Made by a program: the position numbers and the translations under genes. From assembly GCA_905160935.1 (NCBI GenBank), contig CAJHZI010000563.1:811001-875000 (forward strand): DNA of 64,000 bases, given 5' to 3'. The notes beneath the pieces are model-generated. The model was not told where the DNA came from. It was given only the letters and a program-made list of their open reading frames with translations, and did no database searches. This DNA comes from Enchytraeus crypticus. Taxonomy: Eukaryota > Annelida > Clitellata > Enchytraeida > Enchytraeidae. This document shows, one piece after another, positions 12,122 to 24,224 of this stretch (its first letter is position 1; the number at the start of each line of letters is the position of its first letter).

Positions 12122-12200
12122 TTCAAATCAATCAATAAAAATTTAATTTCATGTTTATTTCGCCATAAGGCAATGCCAGTGACGTCTCAAGCAGACTCCG
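12122..12200 (-). mobile_element. LINE-2w-like tail variant with (TTGA)n
   Basis: Minus strand: GACGTCACTGGCATTGCC, TTATGGCGAAATAAAC and a TTGATTGATTTGA-type tail. It matches the element at 58.15-58.29 kb and shares the GACGTC-CTGACAT core with LINE-2w, so it is a sister subfamily with a different terminal repeat. Confidence 0.6.
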
Positions 12201-12391
12201 TGCCAATGAACGCCAAAGCACTACACGATGACGACTGAGTAGTATACAAAGACCGAAGCGAAAGCGAGATTAAAACATACGTTTAGCACATAACTAAAAT
12301 CATATTTAGAAATTAATTCTAGTTATTTATATATATTCCATATTCTTACCACTTTCATTAAAAGTGTCATTTAAGCATTGCAACCTAAAAA

Positions 12392-13128
12392 AACTCTCTC
12401 TCTCTCTCTCTTAGTCCACTGCATACTGGCAGGTCCATGGTTTCTTCACTCTTCCCTGTCTTCCGCTTTCCTCTTCATCGATCAAATTTCACATATGAGT
12501 GGGTCTTTAAATCATCTAATATTTCTTGGCCTGCCTTTTCCTTCCATTCTATTTTCTATGATCTCTTTTTATAGACCTTCCCCCCTTAGAGTGTGTTCTA
12601 ACCAACTCTTCTTCATATTTTGTAACACATTTATCAACTGTCTATCAGTACCAACTCTCTCCAGGACTTCCTCATTTGTAACCTTTTGAGTCCAGCTAAT
12701 CCTCTTCATTCTTCTCCAAATCCACATTTCCAATGCCTCCAGTTTCCTAATATATTCCTTCCTTAAGGTCCATGTTTCAGCTACCTTTATCTTTGTCTCT
12801 TTCTTTACACTGTCTGTTGAAAGTTATTTCCTATTACAGAAGATCTCTTTTGCTTGTGCAATCCTGCTGCGTATTTCAGTCTCACATTTCCCATCATCGG
12901 TTCTAGTATGAACCAAATATTTGAAACTCCTTACTTGTTCCAATTTCGTACTGTTTATTGTGATATTAACTTCATCTTTATTAAGGGACTCTCTCATCAC
13001 TTTGGTTTTTTTTATGCTAATCGTCATGCCATATCTCAATGCCGTATCATTCAGTCTATCCATTATCTTCTGCAATCCAGTCTCGCTTCCCGCTGCCATT
13101 CCTTGGTCATTTACAAATCGTACAACCT
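12392..13128 (-). pseudogene. LINE-1w fragment: end of reverse transcriptase to 3' terminus
   Basis: The most complete LINE-1w copy. The minus strand begins at the C motif of the reverse transcriptase domain (FVNDQGM where the family has F-A-D-D), continues GSETGLQKIMDRLNDTALRY, KKTKVM, SFKYLVHTRTDDGKCETEIR and RIAQAKEIFCNRK. After a frame change it reads TWTLRKEYIRKLEALEMWIW and RRMKRISWTQKVTNEEVLER, and ends GRPRN...MKRKAEDREE. The terminus GCAGTGGACTAAGAGAGAG borders (GA)n at 12392-12411. One catalytic Asp is replaced, so the fragment is non-functional. Other copies lie at 16.4, 22.2, 23.1 and 52.7 kb. Confidence 0.85.
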
Positions 13129-13129
13129 T

Positions 13130-13800
13130 TTACAGCATTTTGTAATCTTTTATTATTGATTAATATTAGTTATATGATTAATTATTTAGATTTAAACACC
13201 GATTAGAACATTTGGAATATAAAGTAATGTGTTATAGTTTTTTAAAAAATTCTAAGATAAACTAAAACAGTTTACAATGAGCTATTTCATACATTAAATG
13301 ACTATAATCCTACATTGTTCCACATTTCCATACATTTCTCTATGGGAAATGGATCGAAATCTAAATGCCGAGTGTTTGAAGCTATTACGCGTGCTTCCGT
13401 ATCCTAAATATCACAGCAGCAGGAAATGACCTGATTGCATATGCTGGACGTTGATGGATGTTTCGGACAGGGCTGGATTTGGACCAGCCGGTCGAGCACA
13501 GTTGAGATATTGAGTAGATAAGGCGCAGTGTGTTCGCATGCGGGCGGCTCAGTATATTCTAGTCATGCGAAACGAACAATTCTATAGTGCTTCCATCGCA
13601 TAGAAAGTATGGTGTGGTGCAGAAAGGGGAGACGATTTATGTGGGGAGGAGAGAAAAGGTTTTTTGCAGAACAGAGAGCGCAGAGGTTATCAAAGAAATA
13701 CAGTTCTATTAATAATTCAGTTAATCATTTAATCAATACATCAGTCAAATAATCTGACTATTAAATGAACAGTTATTAAAATATATTCCCGTGTAACTTA
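13130..13800. other. AT-rich DNA with a less AT-rich patch at 13340-13640
   Basis: The patch (GGACAGGGCTGGATTTGGAC and surroundings) has no open frame or tRNA-like boxes I can support. Confidence 0.35.
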
Positions 13801-13811
13801 AATAATTATTT

Positions 13812-13915
13812 GATATTATATATAATATATATAATACATATATATATATTATATATATATATATTATATATATACATACACACACATATATATATATGTA
13901 TATATATATATGCAA
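13812..13915. repeat. (TA)n microsatellite
   Basis: TA runs with a short CACACACA interruption. The TAT/ATA reading gives the artefactual Ile/Tyr-rich frames on both strands. Confidence 0.9.
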
Positions 13916-14550
13916 TTTTATGTTTAATAGTTTTAGCAATATCTTACCATGTTATAGGCTACATTAAGGTGTGGGTAAGTCTAGGCTTTCTGAATGGATT
14001 AACCCGTTTAATCGGTGAAATGACCTCTATGCAGCCTCACGTCAGAATACGATTAGGAATACGTACAATGGATCTGCCTATTCGCAGAACAATTGAGAAG
14101 AAGACAGTATTAAAAGTCAAGATGTTATACAAAGGACATACAAGTATAAATGTACATGTATAGATCAGTTAGAGAAACTATGGCTTAAATATGAAGATAT
14201 GTTACTGCATGTATTGGTCATTTAGATTCTTTAGTTTTTCTATCCATTATTGGATTTCTCGAAACAAATCTTTATGTGTGAGTGAACAATTTCTGGAGAA
14301 ACCCAGACACAATAATTATGAGCAATTAAATACTTAAATTTTATGTATTAGGCCTATTAGTAGCATATCAAATGCTTTGCAATCATATTGACCATATTTT
14401 ATGAAACCAAAATAATAGCATATTCTTAATAGTTTAGTTTCGCTCGGGCTATCACACATAATCATTAAAAAGTGCGCCAATCGACATAAATTAAGAGTCC
14501 AGAATTAAAAATATAGAAGCCAGAGAAAGTGGATAAGGATTAAGTACATG
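13916..14550. other. AT-rich DNA, nothing recognised
   Basis: The open stretch at 13950-14160 contains WVSLGFLNGLTRLIGEMTS. The plus frame is closed at 14163 and matches no family I know. Confidence 0.35.
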
Positions 14551-14552
14551 TA

Positions 14553-14760
14553 TCTCTCTTCAGTGCCTTCAGTGCACCGAGTGGCAGGTTCAAAGTACAT
14601 ATTCATACCCAAAGTCTGCTTTCTCGCTCCATAAAGCACTCCTTAGATTAATTAACAAGTTAATCCCTTCACCAAGTCTATGCCTTTTCTATACCTTACG
14701 TAGCCTATAGCTTGGGAAAAGTATAGCATCTGAGGTGGTTTCCCGTTGCCTTCCTCAAGA
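14553..14760 (-). mobile_element. SR-B 3' half
   Basis: Plus strand: CAGTGCACCGAGTGGCAGGT, TTCATACCCAAAGTCTGC, GCCTATAGCTTGGGAAAAG, GAGGTGGTTTCCCGTTGCC. The sense (minus) 5' block is absent, so this is a 5'-truncated copy. Confidence 0.85.
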
Positions 14761-15525
14761 AAGTATATGTATATGAATACCTTTTACGAAGCAATCAATG
14801 CTGATTAACGTTCATTGATCAACGGTCCAATCAGCTAAAAGTCATATAAAATAAGTATTAGACTTTTGTAAAAAAAAAAAAAAAAGGTAAACTTTATATT
14901 GTGTAGTATTTTTGAAAATATTTTGAGATATCAACATTTTAGTTTCAAAAGTGACTGATATTACTACTAAATGATATTGTTTAATCTCGTATGGTTTTCA
15001 ATTTAGAGCCATTCATTTGGAAGAATACCATTAGATAAGAAGGCGTTATCAGCAATAAACTATCTAGCAACAGCTCTCAGTGCCATTAACATTTGAGCAC
15101 AATCCTTTAATTACAGTGATCTATGGCGTTATGGCTCTATATGTTTTCCAAAGGTAATAGAGTTCTCCTGAAAAAGTCATATAAAGTATTAAAGTTCTAA
15201 ATTAATTTGTACTTTATTTTATTTCTTTCAGTTGAGCTTATTGCAGATGCAATCTATAATATCTAAATTCAATGAAAATCAGAAGGTGTGTGAAAAGCGG
15301 TATTAAAAATACTAACCAAAAATATTTACCAAAGTAATATTTACCATTATCAAGTATAATAGATTATAATATATTATTAAATTAAATTGTATTATTAAAT
15401 ATTATATTATTAAATTATAATATAAATTGTCTATTTACTAATTCTGGACAAATATAGGCCTACGCCATTCGAGCAAAATCAGAAATATTAAATACAAGAC
15501 ATACAAAATCTTTTCTCTGTTTTAT
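14761..15525. other. AT-rich DNA, nothing recognised
   Basis: Contains a 15-base A run near 14871 and TATTA-rich simple sequence at 15360-15430. Confidence 0.4.
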
Positions 15526-15530
15526 TACAG

Positions 15531-15620
15531 GGGCTTCGAGCACCCGGTTGACTTAAATCCAGTCCAATGGCGGTTTGTTGGACCAGGGTGGAAAGAACTG
15601 GAGAGAAATTCAAAGCACAG
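15531..15620 (+). other. Candidate internal exon
   Basis: A GC-richer stretch preceded by a good 3' splice-site shape (CTTTTCTCTGTTTTATTACAG) and followed by CAG|GTGATC as a possible donor. The 90 nt between are open in one frame: FEHPVDLNPVQWRFVGPGWK, then ELERNSKH. Length is a multiple of three. No family is recognised and no partner exon is visible nearby, so this rests only on splice-like signals, openness and composition. Confidence 0.22.
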
Positions 15621-16428
15621 GTGATCTATTATCCCCGTCCAGTCACTGAGCATCCATCAGATCCGATCCTGTGAATAAAATGGACCGATTGATGCATGGT
15701 AGAACAAATCGCTGCCGAATTATCCGTGAGAAAGTCGTGCAGTGATCGGGATATTCATTTAGTGCAGATTGATGGTCTAATTGGAATCGGGCTTGCTACT
15801 GACCAATTCGGAACATCGCGAGCTCAAACCCCCATAGGTCCATATCAGCAGAACATTTGTGGTTCAGAAACAGAAGGAAAATGTAGATGAAAATGGAAAA
15901 AGACTTTTAAGAGATGTTTCCAAGACTGATAGGCAGGCAGGTATTTAGAGTTATAGTAACTTTACTCAGTAATTCGTAGAGTTATTGAAAAACGTTATAA
16001 AATATTTATATTATTGAGCTTTTTAAAAAATTTGTCTTTTATCGCTGATTTCCAAACACACGAACCAATTTGACAAACTAATAAATCAATATCAATTTTT
16101 CTCTCACTTATAACGCTTTCCTTTCAGAAATTTCTTTCAGATATTCCTAATTAGTAAACCCAATTGCATGATAAGGAAAATGTTTAGTGGACTTGAATTT
16201 TACACTATTTTCAAAGAAAGTTTTATAAATGCATAAATGATGCAATATACTGTAAGGTGATTGCACTTCATATATTAAAACTGTCACATTTATTTAGCAA
16301 GAATTGTTTCCAGTTTAACCCTATTATCCATAAATTCATATTTTATTAATATACTTGATACAATAGTATCCAATAATTTATATAATGTATATCTAATTTA
16401 TTCTCGTTTTCTGCCTACTATTTTGCCA
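15621..16428. other. Unassigned DNA
   Basis: 15621-15890 is less AT-rich and contains a 64-codon plus frame (15696-15890) of unknown meaning. The rest is AT-rich with nothing recognised. Confidence 0.35.
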
Positions 16429-16429
16429 A

Positions 16430-16845
16430 TTGACAAGTACGCTATTATATGGTTGTGAAAGATGAACATTAAAGAAGGAAATTGTCATAAAACTAGAGGC
16501 ATAAGAAATGTGGATATGAAGAAAAATGGAAAGGATTAGCTGGACTCAAAAAATTACAAATGAGGAGTAAGTTGAGAGATCTGTACAGATAGTCAGTTGA
16601 TGCATGCAATACGAAATAGGAAATAGAGCTGGATAGGACACATTTTAAGGGGCGAAAGTTTCCAAGAGGTCAGATAAGGCAGAATGGAAGGAAATAGAAG
16701 CAGAGGCAGGCCGAGATTAGGAATGTTACATTATTTAAAGATCCACTCAAATGTGGAAATGGAGACGAAACCGGAAGACAGAAAAGAGTGAATGCGTTAT
16801 ATACCATGGACCGGCAAGTAGGAACAGCACTAAGAGAGAGAATGT
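16430..16845 (+). pseudogene. LINE-1w 3' fragment
   Basis: Starts at TSTLLYGCER (the conserved xLLYGCExW block). Then come the degenerate equivalents of the WRRM-ISWTQK-TNEE block and GRPRLGM. It ends in CAGCACTAAGAGAGAGAATG. Several stops and indels interrupt it. The (GA)n tail is only about 8 bp, the shortest among the copies. Confidence 0.75.
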
Positions 16846-17390
16846 GACAAATAAGACTTCGCTAAAATAACAAAATAATTCTGGGAATTTAATGACACAT
16901 TAATTGAGTAGTAATGTTTCTGTACATAAATAAGACAGTATCATATACTATTGATTGGTCTTTAGAAACTAATTTAAATTATACAATTTGCTTATCACAC
17001 GGTTTTGTTAAAACAGTTTGAGTAGAAAATCAATTTGTTGACATTTACTGGCATCTGTGTTTCTTTTCTTTATATTGGTCGTACTAATAGTAGCTTCATT
17101 TTGAAACATTGAGTTACTGGATTATTGATTATCGCAGCAAGGTTCAAAAGAGTGCCGTGGTTAAATATGATTTGCTTTAGTATGAATTTTTGTAAATGAA
17201 AAATTGTACTAGATAGAGTTCAGTACAGAGATATTTTTCATCATACAGTATTGCGGGATTTTGATATTAGAGGTAGATAATAGAATAAAATTACTTTCAA
17301 TTACTTGCAGGCGAAGTTACCATAAATGCTTATAAAATATACTTATTAGAAATCACTATCGCTGCCATTATTTTTTCCATATTGCTCTCT
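16846..17390. other. AT-rich DNA, nothing recognised
   Basis: No frame or shared repeat. Confidence 0.4.
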
Positions 17391-17395
17391 CATAC

Positions 17396-17463
17396 TTTAT
17401 CTACCTATCAGTCTCTCTGTCTCTGTATCTCTCTCTCTCTCTCTCTCTGTGTCTCTCTCTCCA
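17396..17463. repeat. (TC)n microsatellite, interrupted
   Basis: CTCTGTCTCTGTATCTCTCT-type tract; no bordering LINE or SR-B end is visible. Confidence 0.85.
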
Positions 17464-17670
17464 TTTGTTGTACTCTATCACAATCTGGATCCCTATCAAC
17501 GTACGTTTGATATCTCATTCAGCAACAAAAGACGTTCTTCTACGGTTTATGGCATAGCTAAAACACAACAAACAACTCTCTTTCTCTAAAGTAACAGAAT
17601 TAGAATATAGTAAAAACATCATCCAGTATCTATCAAGTCGATTTTAAATTTCCATATTGAAAGCTTAAAA

Positions 17671-17803
17671 GTGTAAAGCAGACGTTAAGGACAGTTTCAT
17701 CTCTCGAAAGCGATATCAGTGACGGAAGATTCCAGGATTCGAACCCACACATACTGACCCACAGTTCGATATCTTGCCAACATCGTTATGTCGATGGTGA
17801 TGT
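17671..17803 (-). mobile_element. tSINE-1 copy, antisense, diverged
   Basis: Plus strand: GACGTTAAGGACAGTTTCAT, CGAAAGCGATATCAGTGACG, B box complement GGATTCGAACCC. At the head, ATCTTGCCAACATCG is followed by TTATGTCGATGGTGATG, a second inverted copy of the A-box region. The hairpin spacer seen at 24.3 and 61.1 kb has collapsed here. Confidence 0.85.
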
Positions 17804-20000
17804 TTTTAAATTTTAACTGCCTTCATATGTTTCACCGAAAAACAAATTTTGTATATTTCGGAGTATCCTATTCTACAATAAATTACCTCTATAAGAAACT
17901 AAACTGTGAGAACAAAGCAAAGGAATGGAGAAATGCGATGAAAATACTTAACGCCTACGACACCTAACTCAAATTTTCTGTTCAAAGAATTTCCCTTTAA
18001 TGTCAACTGAGTAGTCTAGGTAGGTTACCGATTAGAGATGGTTAAACGGAAGCAGACAATTATATAGTCGATGCGAGATCTATTACATTGCTTGCATTAA
18101 AATGTTGTTCAAATATCTCAGAGTACACATAAAGTTAACAAACAATTAAAATGATTTATGGATGTACATGTATTTTAAAATTACGAGACGACCATGATGA
18201 TAAATAAAACGATTGTTAGCTGCGGACTAAACTGTCATCTATATTTCACATGTACTAGAATGTTCCGGCGGAATTGATCTTCTTGTTATTATATGTTCAG
18301 CTCGAGACGTTCTTGATATTGCCGTTAGCTGATGAAACAGACACTAAATAGCTCTGCACAGTTATATAAGTATTGTTGCACTTAAGGATCCTGCGTAGAA
18401 TTGAATCAATGATAATATATTGAAACAAAGTCTAAATTTGAATAGTTATTTATTAAAAATTGTGTACTTTTCGTGGAGCTAAAACCTTCAGTTAAATGCG
18501 TTAATTAGCAGCATGATATTTATCATTTATTTATTTACAATTTCATCAACGCTAATACATTCCACACGGTCATCCTCTAAATTAGATAACTATTCTCTGA
18601 CCTCTAATCTATAGTGCTGCTAAATTACAAAGAAATGAGAATTTTCTAACAACTATTCGAGAACAGCAAATTATAAAAGAATTTTAACTGTTCTACTACG
18701 ATTTAACTGAAGTATAAAAGCTGCAGGAAAGAGGATTAAGTCTTCCTGTTTTCTGGTCGGATTGATGGGTGACCTGCTCCGGTGATGAAGGCAACCGACA
18801 GATAACGACTCATTTGGGACGCACAGGACCGGCCAAGTCAGTGATTATGTATGGAGAATTTATACACAGAGATGGACTTGACCGAGCAGCATCTGGGGGT
18901 GGGTTACTCCCTCTACCCTACTGCGGGTATATACATGTCGCCAAATCGGCTCTAAGATATTTTACTGGAGGTTGAATGGCCTAGATTTTAGTTCCTACTT
19001 ACTTTGAGCCATATAGGTTTCCAGCCAGTGGAGTAACCATAAATATTTTCGTGGGATGGCAGTGAGGTGGCAGCATAAACTGATAAAAGAGTCAGCATCT
19101 ACCTTTTTGAAATTATTATTGCCATTGTGCAGCAATTGAATAATATTAATATTGCTAATGCTAGTATATACAATAGTTATGCTAATATTGTTGAAAAGAA
19201 TACAAAGATAAATTAATACGAAGATGAATACATACTTAAATATTGGCATAATACCACGATAAGATAATTTTAAAAATACTATCAATAATATTACTATAAA
19301 AATATTTCCAATAATAATATTATTAAATATAGTTACATACAATTCATTTAAATTTTCAAACGCTACTAAGATCAATATAATTACTAATGGTTTCGCTATA
19401 TTTTCTAATTCAGGTCGACGGTAAGGTCACCATATATTAGTGACAACACTTCATAACATAAGCAGTAATTCAATCTTTAAATTATTTCATAACTTTGAAG
19501 GTCATTATAAGTAGTGCCTTTTTCTAAGCTCAGACTGTACAACAATAACTCTCGGTTTTCGAAGGAGCAGCTAAGAAAGTGTATCGCAAAATATTAGCAA
19601 TAAGCTATTTTTAAGATTAATGTTTAATTTTAATGTAACGAGCTCAGACTCTTCAATAAAATGCTCGTGACACTAGATTGCGAGTATTATTCATTTCTTT
19701 ATTCGTCAAAAACAGACAGGAAAAGATGCATCACATATACATATACACACACACATCCACACATACACATAAGATCATAGAACAATTAAAAATTAATTAT
19801 AAGAAACTTAAATGTAAATAGAGTTCCTACTAATTCCAGCACTAGCATTAAACGATACGTAAATTAAATGCCCGCTTCTATCATAAGACACTCTATTGTC
19901 CAGAACCATCGGACAATTTATAGGCAATCTTAAATGTATAAAAAGTATTAATGTGTATTATGGACCATTCATTTTTCCGAACACTAGAGATTTGGCAGAA
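17804..20000. other. AT-rich DNA with a GC-richer island at 18740-18980
   Basis: The island holds a 68-codon plus frame (18769-18975: MTCSGDEGNRQITTHLGRTG at the start) that I do not recognise. The 126-codon minus frame at 18995-19375 is Ile/Asn/Phe-rich and looks like chance openness in AT-rich DNA. No shared repeat was found. Confidence 0.3.
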
Positions 20001-20005
20001 CCCTC

Positions 20006-20163
20006 TCTCGTGTTCTGAAAAATGGCAGGTCGAAGGTACATATTCGTACAAGCTGATTTCATGCTTTATAGTGAATACTCCATCGATTAACGAGTTAATC
20101 CCTTCACAAATAACTGTACCTTATACGCGCCTTAATATAGCCTTTAGCGTGGAATAATATACC
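20006..20163 (-). mobile_element. SR-B 3' half, diverged
   Basis: Plus strand: GTGTTCTGAAAAATGGCAGG, TCGAAGGTACATATTCGTAC, GAGTTAATCCCTTCACAAA, TATAGCCTTTAGCGTGG. Truncated before the middle conserved block. Confidence 0.75.
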
Positions 20164-20167
20164 TCCC

Positions 20168-20169
<2 letters not shown>

Positions 20170-20207
<38 letters not shown>

Positions 20208-20253
20208 GACAGAGAGAGACAGAGAGAGAGGGAGAAAGAAGAAAGAGAGAGAT

Positions 20254-20294
<41 letters not shown>
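20170..20294. repeat. (AG)n microsatellite
   Basis: About 125 bp of AG with GAC and AAG interruptions, directly after the truncated end of the SR-B copy (not its GA-bearing end). Confidence 0.9.
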
Positions 20295-20298
<4 letters not shown>

Positions 20299-20447
20299 AC
20301 TAATTACAGTTAGCTTTGTGGTTTGCTTCATGTTTTAAATGAAATATGTCACAGAAACCAGTAACAAAAAATTAAATAGATTCATAATATACACTATTTC
20401 TGCTGCAGTTCTACATAGATGAATCCTGTTTAGTATCTGTCTAGTGA

Positions 20448-20945
20448 TGAAAAAAAACATGCTTTTTGCCGTGTTTTTAAATTTTTATAATTGCCTTTTT
20501 TAATTTGTTATTGTTTTTGTAGTTTATTCAACACTCAACTTTCTGTAATAACTTTAAAATAGCAATGTGCCTACCTACATGTTACTGCTAAGCTTTTTAG
20601 GTATATTTTATGTTTATATTTATAAACGGAGTGTATGAACAATTCTTAAAGAACTGCAATTATCATATACATGTATAAAATATGTTATAAAATAGTAAGA
20701 TGATATAATAATTGCATTATGCAATCATTAAACTATTATCTTTGGATGAAAAAACGTTGCCTTGGCCGTGTTTTATTAATTGTTCTTTGTGTGTTTTTTT
20801 GATTTGTTTGTTTTTTTGTTTTTTGGTATTTAACGCTTAAGTTTCTGTAACAACTTTAAAGTACATAGTGCCTACATGTTATTGCTAATATTTTGTTTGG
20901 TATATTTTAAGCTTAGATTTATAAATAGAGTTTACGAATAAATAT
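20448..20945. repeat. Diverged tandem duplication, unit about 296 bp
   Basis: 20448-20640 and 20744-20945 align by eye: GATGAAAAAA, GCCGTGTTTT, TTTCTGTAAYAACTTTAAA, GTGCCTACATGTTA, GGTATATTTTA and ATTTATAAA occur in the same order. A weaker third relative with TTTTTCGTGTTTTTTGTAAT lies at 21415-21500. Function unknown; it may be a duplicated repeat end. Confidence 0.65.
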
Positions 20946-20949
20946 ATTT

Positions 20950-22168
20950 TCTGAAAGAAATAATAATTTATAAATCACAAGGTCATTTTCCTGGAGAATG
21001 AAATTGTACTTCTTTTATAGTTTGTTGCCAAAATATATCAACAAACCTTAACACTAATCTGTTTATCCCTATGCTAATTTAAAGTTGGTTCAGAAACTTT
21101 AGCATATTGAAAGCCCAAAAATACTAATAAAACATCATCAACATCACCCCTTGGACGCCAGAGTAGTAATCTGAGACATGATCAAACAGATAAAGAAAGC
21201 AGAAAAATTATGTTTGAGAAATAGAGACTGACTGGCTGACTACATTTAGGAATCAGATTCAAAAATCAAGACTCATGAATCAGTAACTGAGAAATATTCT
21301 ACATGTATTAGTACTGCATTTCTAATTTCTATAATGATTTTTAGTTGTTTGCAAAAGATATACTACAAACTACAAAAGAAATTCAATTGTTATTTTTAAA
21401 TTTTTTAAACAAATGTTTTTTCGTGTTTTTTGTAATTTTTATTCGTTGATTTAAAACAAAAATCCGGTTAAAAAACACTTGTTTTAAAACAAGCTGACAT
21501 CTCTAATCTGGCTAGATTCACAGCCATACACATACTGTGCGACTTCGAATTTGAAGCCTTTCCGGTGGAATAACATGCGACAAAAATAGACGACAATGCT
21601 TTACGATGTTTCCTGACTCTGGTATTCAGAGTTCAAGAGCAAATTCTCTGCATATCCTCGTAAACCATACATCGCTCAATGGATCGGAACCAACTTTCTG
21701 GCGTATGACCCGCCAAAAGGAATATATTTTTTTAAACCGTCATATTTAAAACGAAACGGTACGTTTGAAGGATTCGCAAATTTCAAATTGTTTGAAAACA
21801 TCGAGTTCGTCGAAATTTCGGGTACTATTTGCAAGCTAAATAGTCCACTAATCCACTATGAGATAATAGTAAAATGTTTATTGATGAATATGGAATTATC
21901 TCTCCATATTATGTGTTCGGTCAGGCGAAGGTCCTAGGTATAAAATCTTAGTTTACGCAATAGTAACTATAAAATGATCTGTGGATGAATTTGCGATTAT
22001 ATGCACATTTAGCTTACGCAACTTTGCTGCATCCAAATCATACATAACAGATTGTATCAAATGTTAGTCTGAGTGGATCATTAAAGATTACTAAGAATGA
22101 AGCGAAAAGAGATATTTGAAATGTAGTATTTGAGTTAATCTGACAAATAAAGACTAAGGACTTATTCA
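20950..22168. other. AT-rich DNA, nothing recognised
   Basis: A moderately less AT-rich patch at 21500-21830 has no frame I can support. Confidence 0.4.
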
Positions 22169-22170
22169 AG

Positions 22171-22430
22171 TCTCTCTCTCTCTCTCTCTCTCAGTGCACT
22201 GCCTACTGGCAGATCCATGTTATATAACGCCTCCACTCTTCTCTGTCTTCCGCCGTCCTCTTCATTTCCACATATGAGTTGGTATTTAAATCATCTAACA
22301 TACCTAATATCGGCCTGCCTCTGCCTCTTTTTCGTTCCATTCTACCTTCTGTGACCTCTCTTAATAGACCTTCCCCCATAGAATGTGTCCGATTCAACTC
22401 TTCTTCCCATTTCTTAATACATTTAATGGA
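22171..22430 (-). pseudogene. LINE-1w 3' terminal fragment
   Basis: The minus strand keeps a 64-codon open stretch: LLREVTEGRMERKRGRGRP, ILGMLDDLNTNSYVEMKRTA, EDREEWRRYITWICQ. This is the C-terminal GRxRPxLGMLDDL...MKRxAEDREEWRRY tail of the LINE-1w protein, then GGCAGTGCACTGAGAGAGAG and (GA)n at 22171-22192. It is the best-preserved C-terminus of the five copies. Confidence 0.85.
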
Positions 22431-22977
22431 AGAAGAGATGGATAGAAGTAAGAGTTCTTCAAGTCATAATCTCATCAAATGATCAATCAATTGATTATTG
22501 CAGTGAAGTGGGTGATATAAAACGCAGATTGTGTAGGAAAATGCGATTAAAATCTTTTACTTCGATTAATACAGTAAGAATTAAAGTAATTAGATCTAAA
22601 AAGGATTATCTATGAGTATATTATATTTGAATATTTTATCATTATTTTCTCGCTTAGCAGAATGATTATCTACTAAATCTGCTTTTCTGATAGACATGCA
22701 ACAAATCTAGGCGGAGATTTTAAAGAGATCGGCAGCTCGTATAGAATTTCGACAATAGAAGAACAAGTGTTTGATTCACGTAACTCGCTTTCAACAGTCT
22801 GAGAAATTCTCGCATCCATTGTTCTATCCTAATTCGTTCAATAGACAACAATTTTTCTTAATTTGCACCTGCAATAGCCACAACACATTAGGCGGATAGC
22901 AGATCCATTCACTACTTTTCCAGACGAGAAGTCAATGAAACGAGTACGTGAACACAGTCGATTATTCCAATGATTTC

Positions 22978-23036
22978 TTTCTCTCTCTCTCTCTCTCACT
23001 CTCTGCATACTGTTTAATGCAGGTACATGTCATAAA
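22978..23036 (-). mobile_element. LINE-1w terminal stub with (GA)n
   Basis: (TC)n at 22978-23000 followed by CTCTGCATACTGTTTAATGC and AGGTACATGTCAT, a degenerate form of the LINE-1w last 30 bp. Very short, so the assignment is tentative. Confidence 0.4.
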
Positions 23037-23114
23037 TTTAATCAAAAATCTTCGTATTCTAAAATCTATTTACATTTTTTCGAAACTATTTAATTTCGAT
23101 GTCTTCTTCCTTTT

Positions 23115-23275
23115 CTTCTAGTGCACTACCTAATTGCAGGTCCAGGGCATATAACTCTTCCAACCAACTCTTTTCATCAGCCTTCATTTTCCTTTCTAAA
23201 TATGACTTTGCTATTAGATCATCCAGCATCCCATGTCTCGGTCTTCCTCTAACTCTTTTCCCTTTCTATTTCTGA
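23115..23275 (-). pseudogene. LINE-1w 3' terminal fragment, diverged
   Basis: Plus strand: TTCTTCTAGTGCACTACC, TAATTGCAGGTCCAGGGCAT, ATTAGATCATCCAGCATCCC and TCTCGGTCTTCCTCTAAC, the reverse of the GRPRxGMLDDL coding tail. It lies 80 bp from the stub at 22978-23036. Confidence 0.75.
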
Positions 23276-23279
23276 GTAC

Positions 23280-24222
23280 AAAGCGAAAATCGCGCAAGTT
23301 ACACAAATGATATAATATCCGATATAGAAGCGGAATAAAATCTTTAGGCCTATAGCTATTGATTTATCAACAAGCGAATTTGATACATTTTATTGTTTGA
23401 TATGCACAAAATATCCATGAAATACACAACTTGTTCTAAACTTTTAATTTCAATTCTACTTTTAGCCATATCTGTTCTTATGAAATTATACCTGATCAGA
23501 TTTTTAAAAAAATATAAATTTAACTGAATGCGGTTTCTTCTTCTTAATTCTATTTGGCACAGAATACTAATGAAAAACATTTGCATAATTTAAAAGTGAA
23601 GCGATAATTCCTTTAATATTTAACGGCATGAAAAGGATCTCTGCCCATGAGCAGCCTGTTTGATTTCTTTATTGCTAGAAATGAAAGAGTAGCAAATACA
23701 TATGTAGCACTTGTCAGTAAATATTCCGTGCGCAGCAGTTCCAGTTATTTTTCGTAAATTGTAAATACGGTTTCCAACCAACCCTGGAGTAATTTTATTG
23801 TAATCATTTCAGTTTTCATTTGCAGCAGTAACAGAATAGCTTTCCGGCAGTGTGCGACATTCACAGTGAATTATTTAATTATGCCGCTTCTTCAATGGTT
23901 GTTATATTTGCCTGCTGAAACAATTTTAGTATTTTTCATCGATTTATGACAACATGACATATATACATTCAAATTTTCATTTGTTTATCTTGTCACAACA
24001 ATAGTAAATATCAACATACTAGCGAACTAATCAATCAGAAGCGGGTTACCACAACAGAGCCGAAGCTCTGTGAGTTAATGTAATTAGTAGCAGCAGCTGA
24101 GAGTAACAAATTAATGCAGAAGTAAATATTGAATTATCTATTCGATGCATATAGTTCCCTCATTGCAAATTAAGCTTTGCAATGAGCTATTTATTAAAAA
24201 GTTATTAATCAGCAATTTGCTT
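23280..24222. other. AT-rich DNA, nothing recognised
   Basis: Only short frames; no shared repeat. Confidence 0.4.
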
Positions 24223-24224
24223 TC

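Noticed and set aside
12378..12689. 103-codon plus frame
   Set aside because: Antisense of the LINE-1w coding tail.
18995..19375. 126-codon minus frame, Ile/Asn/Phe-rich
   Set aside because: Composition matches chance openness in very AT-rich DNA; no signal peptide, domain or GC shift.
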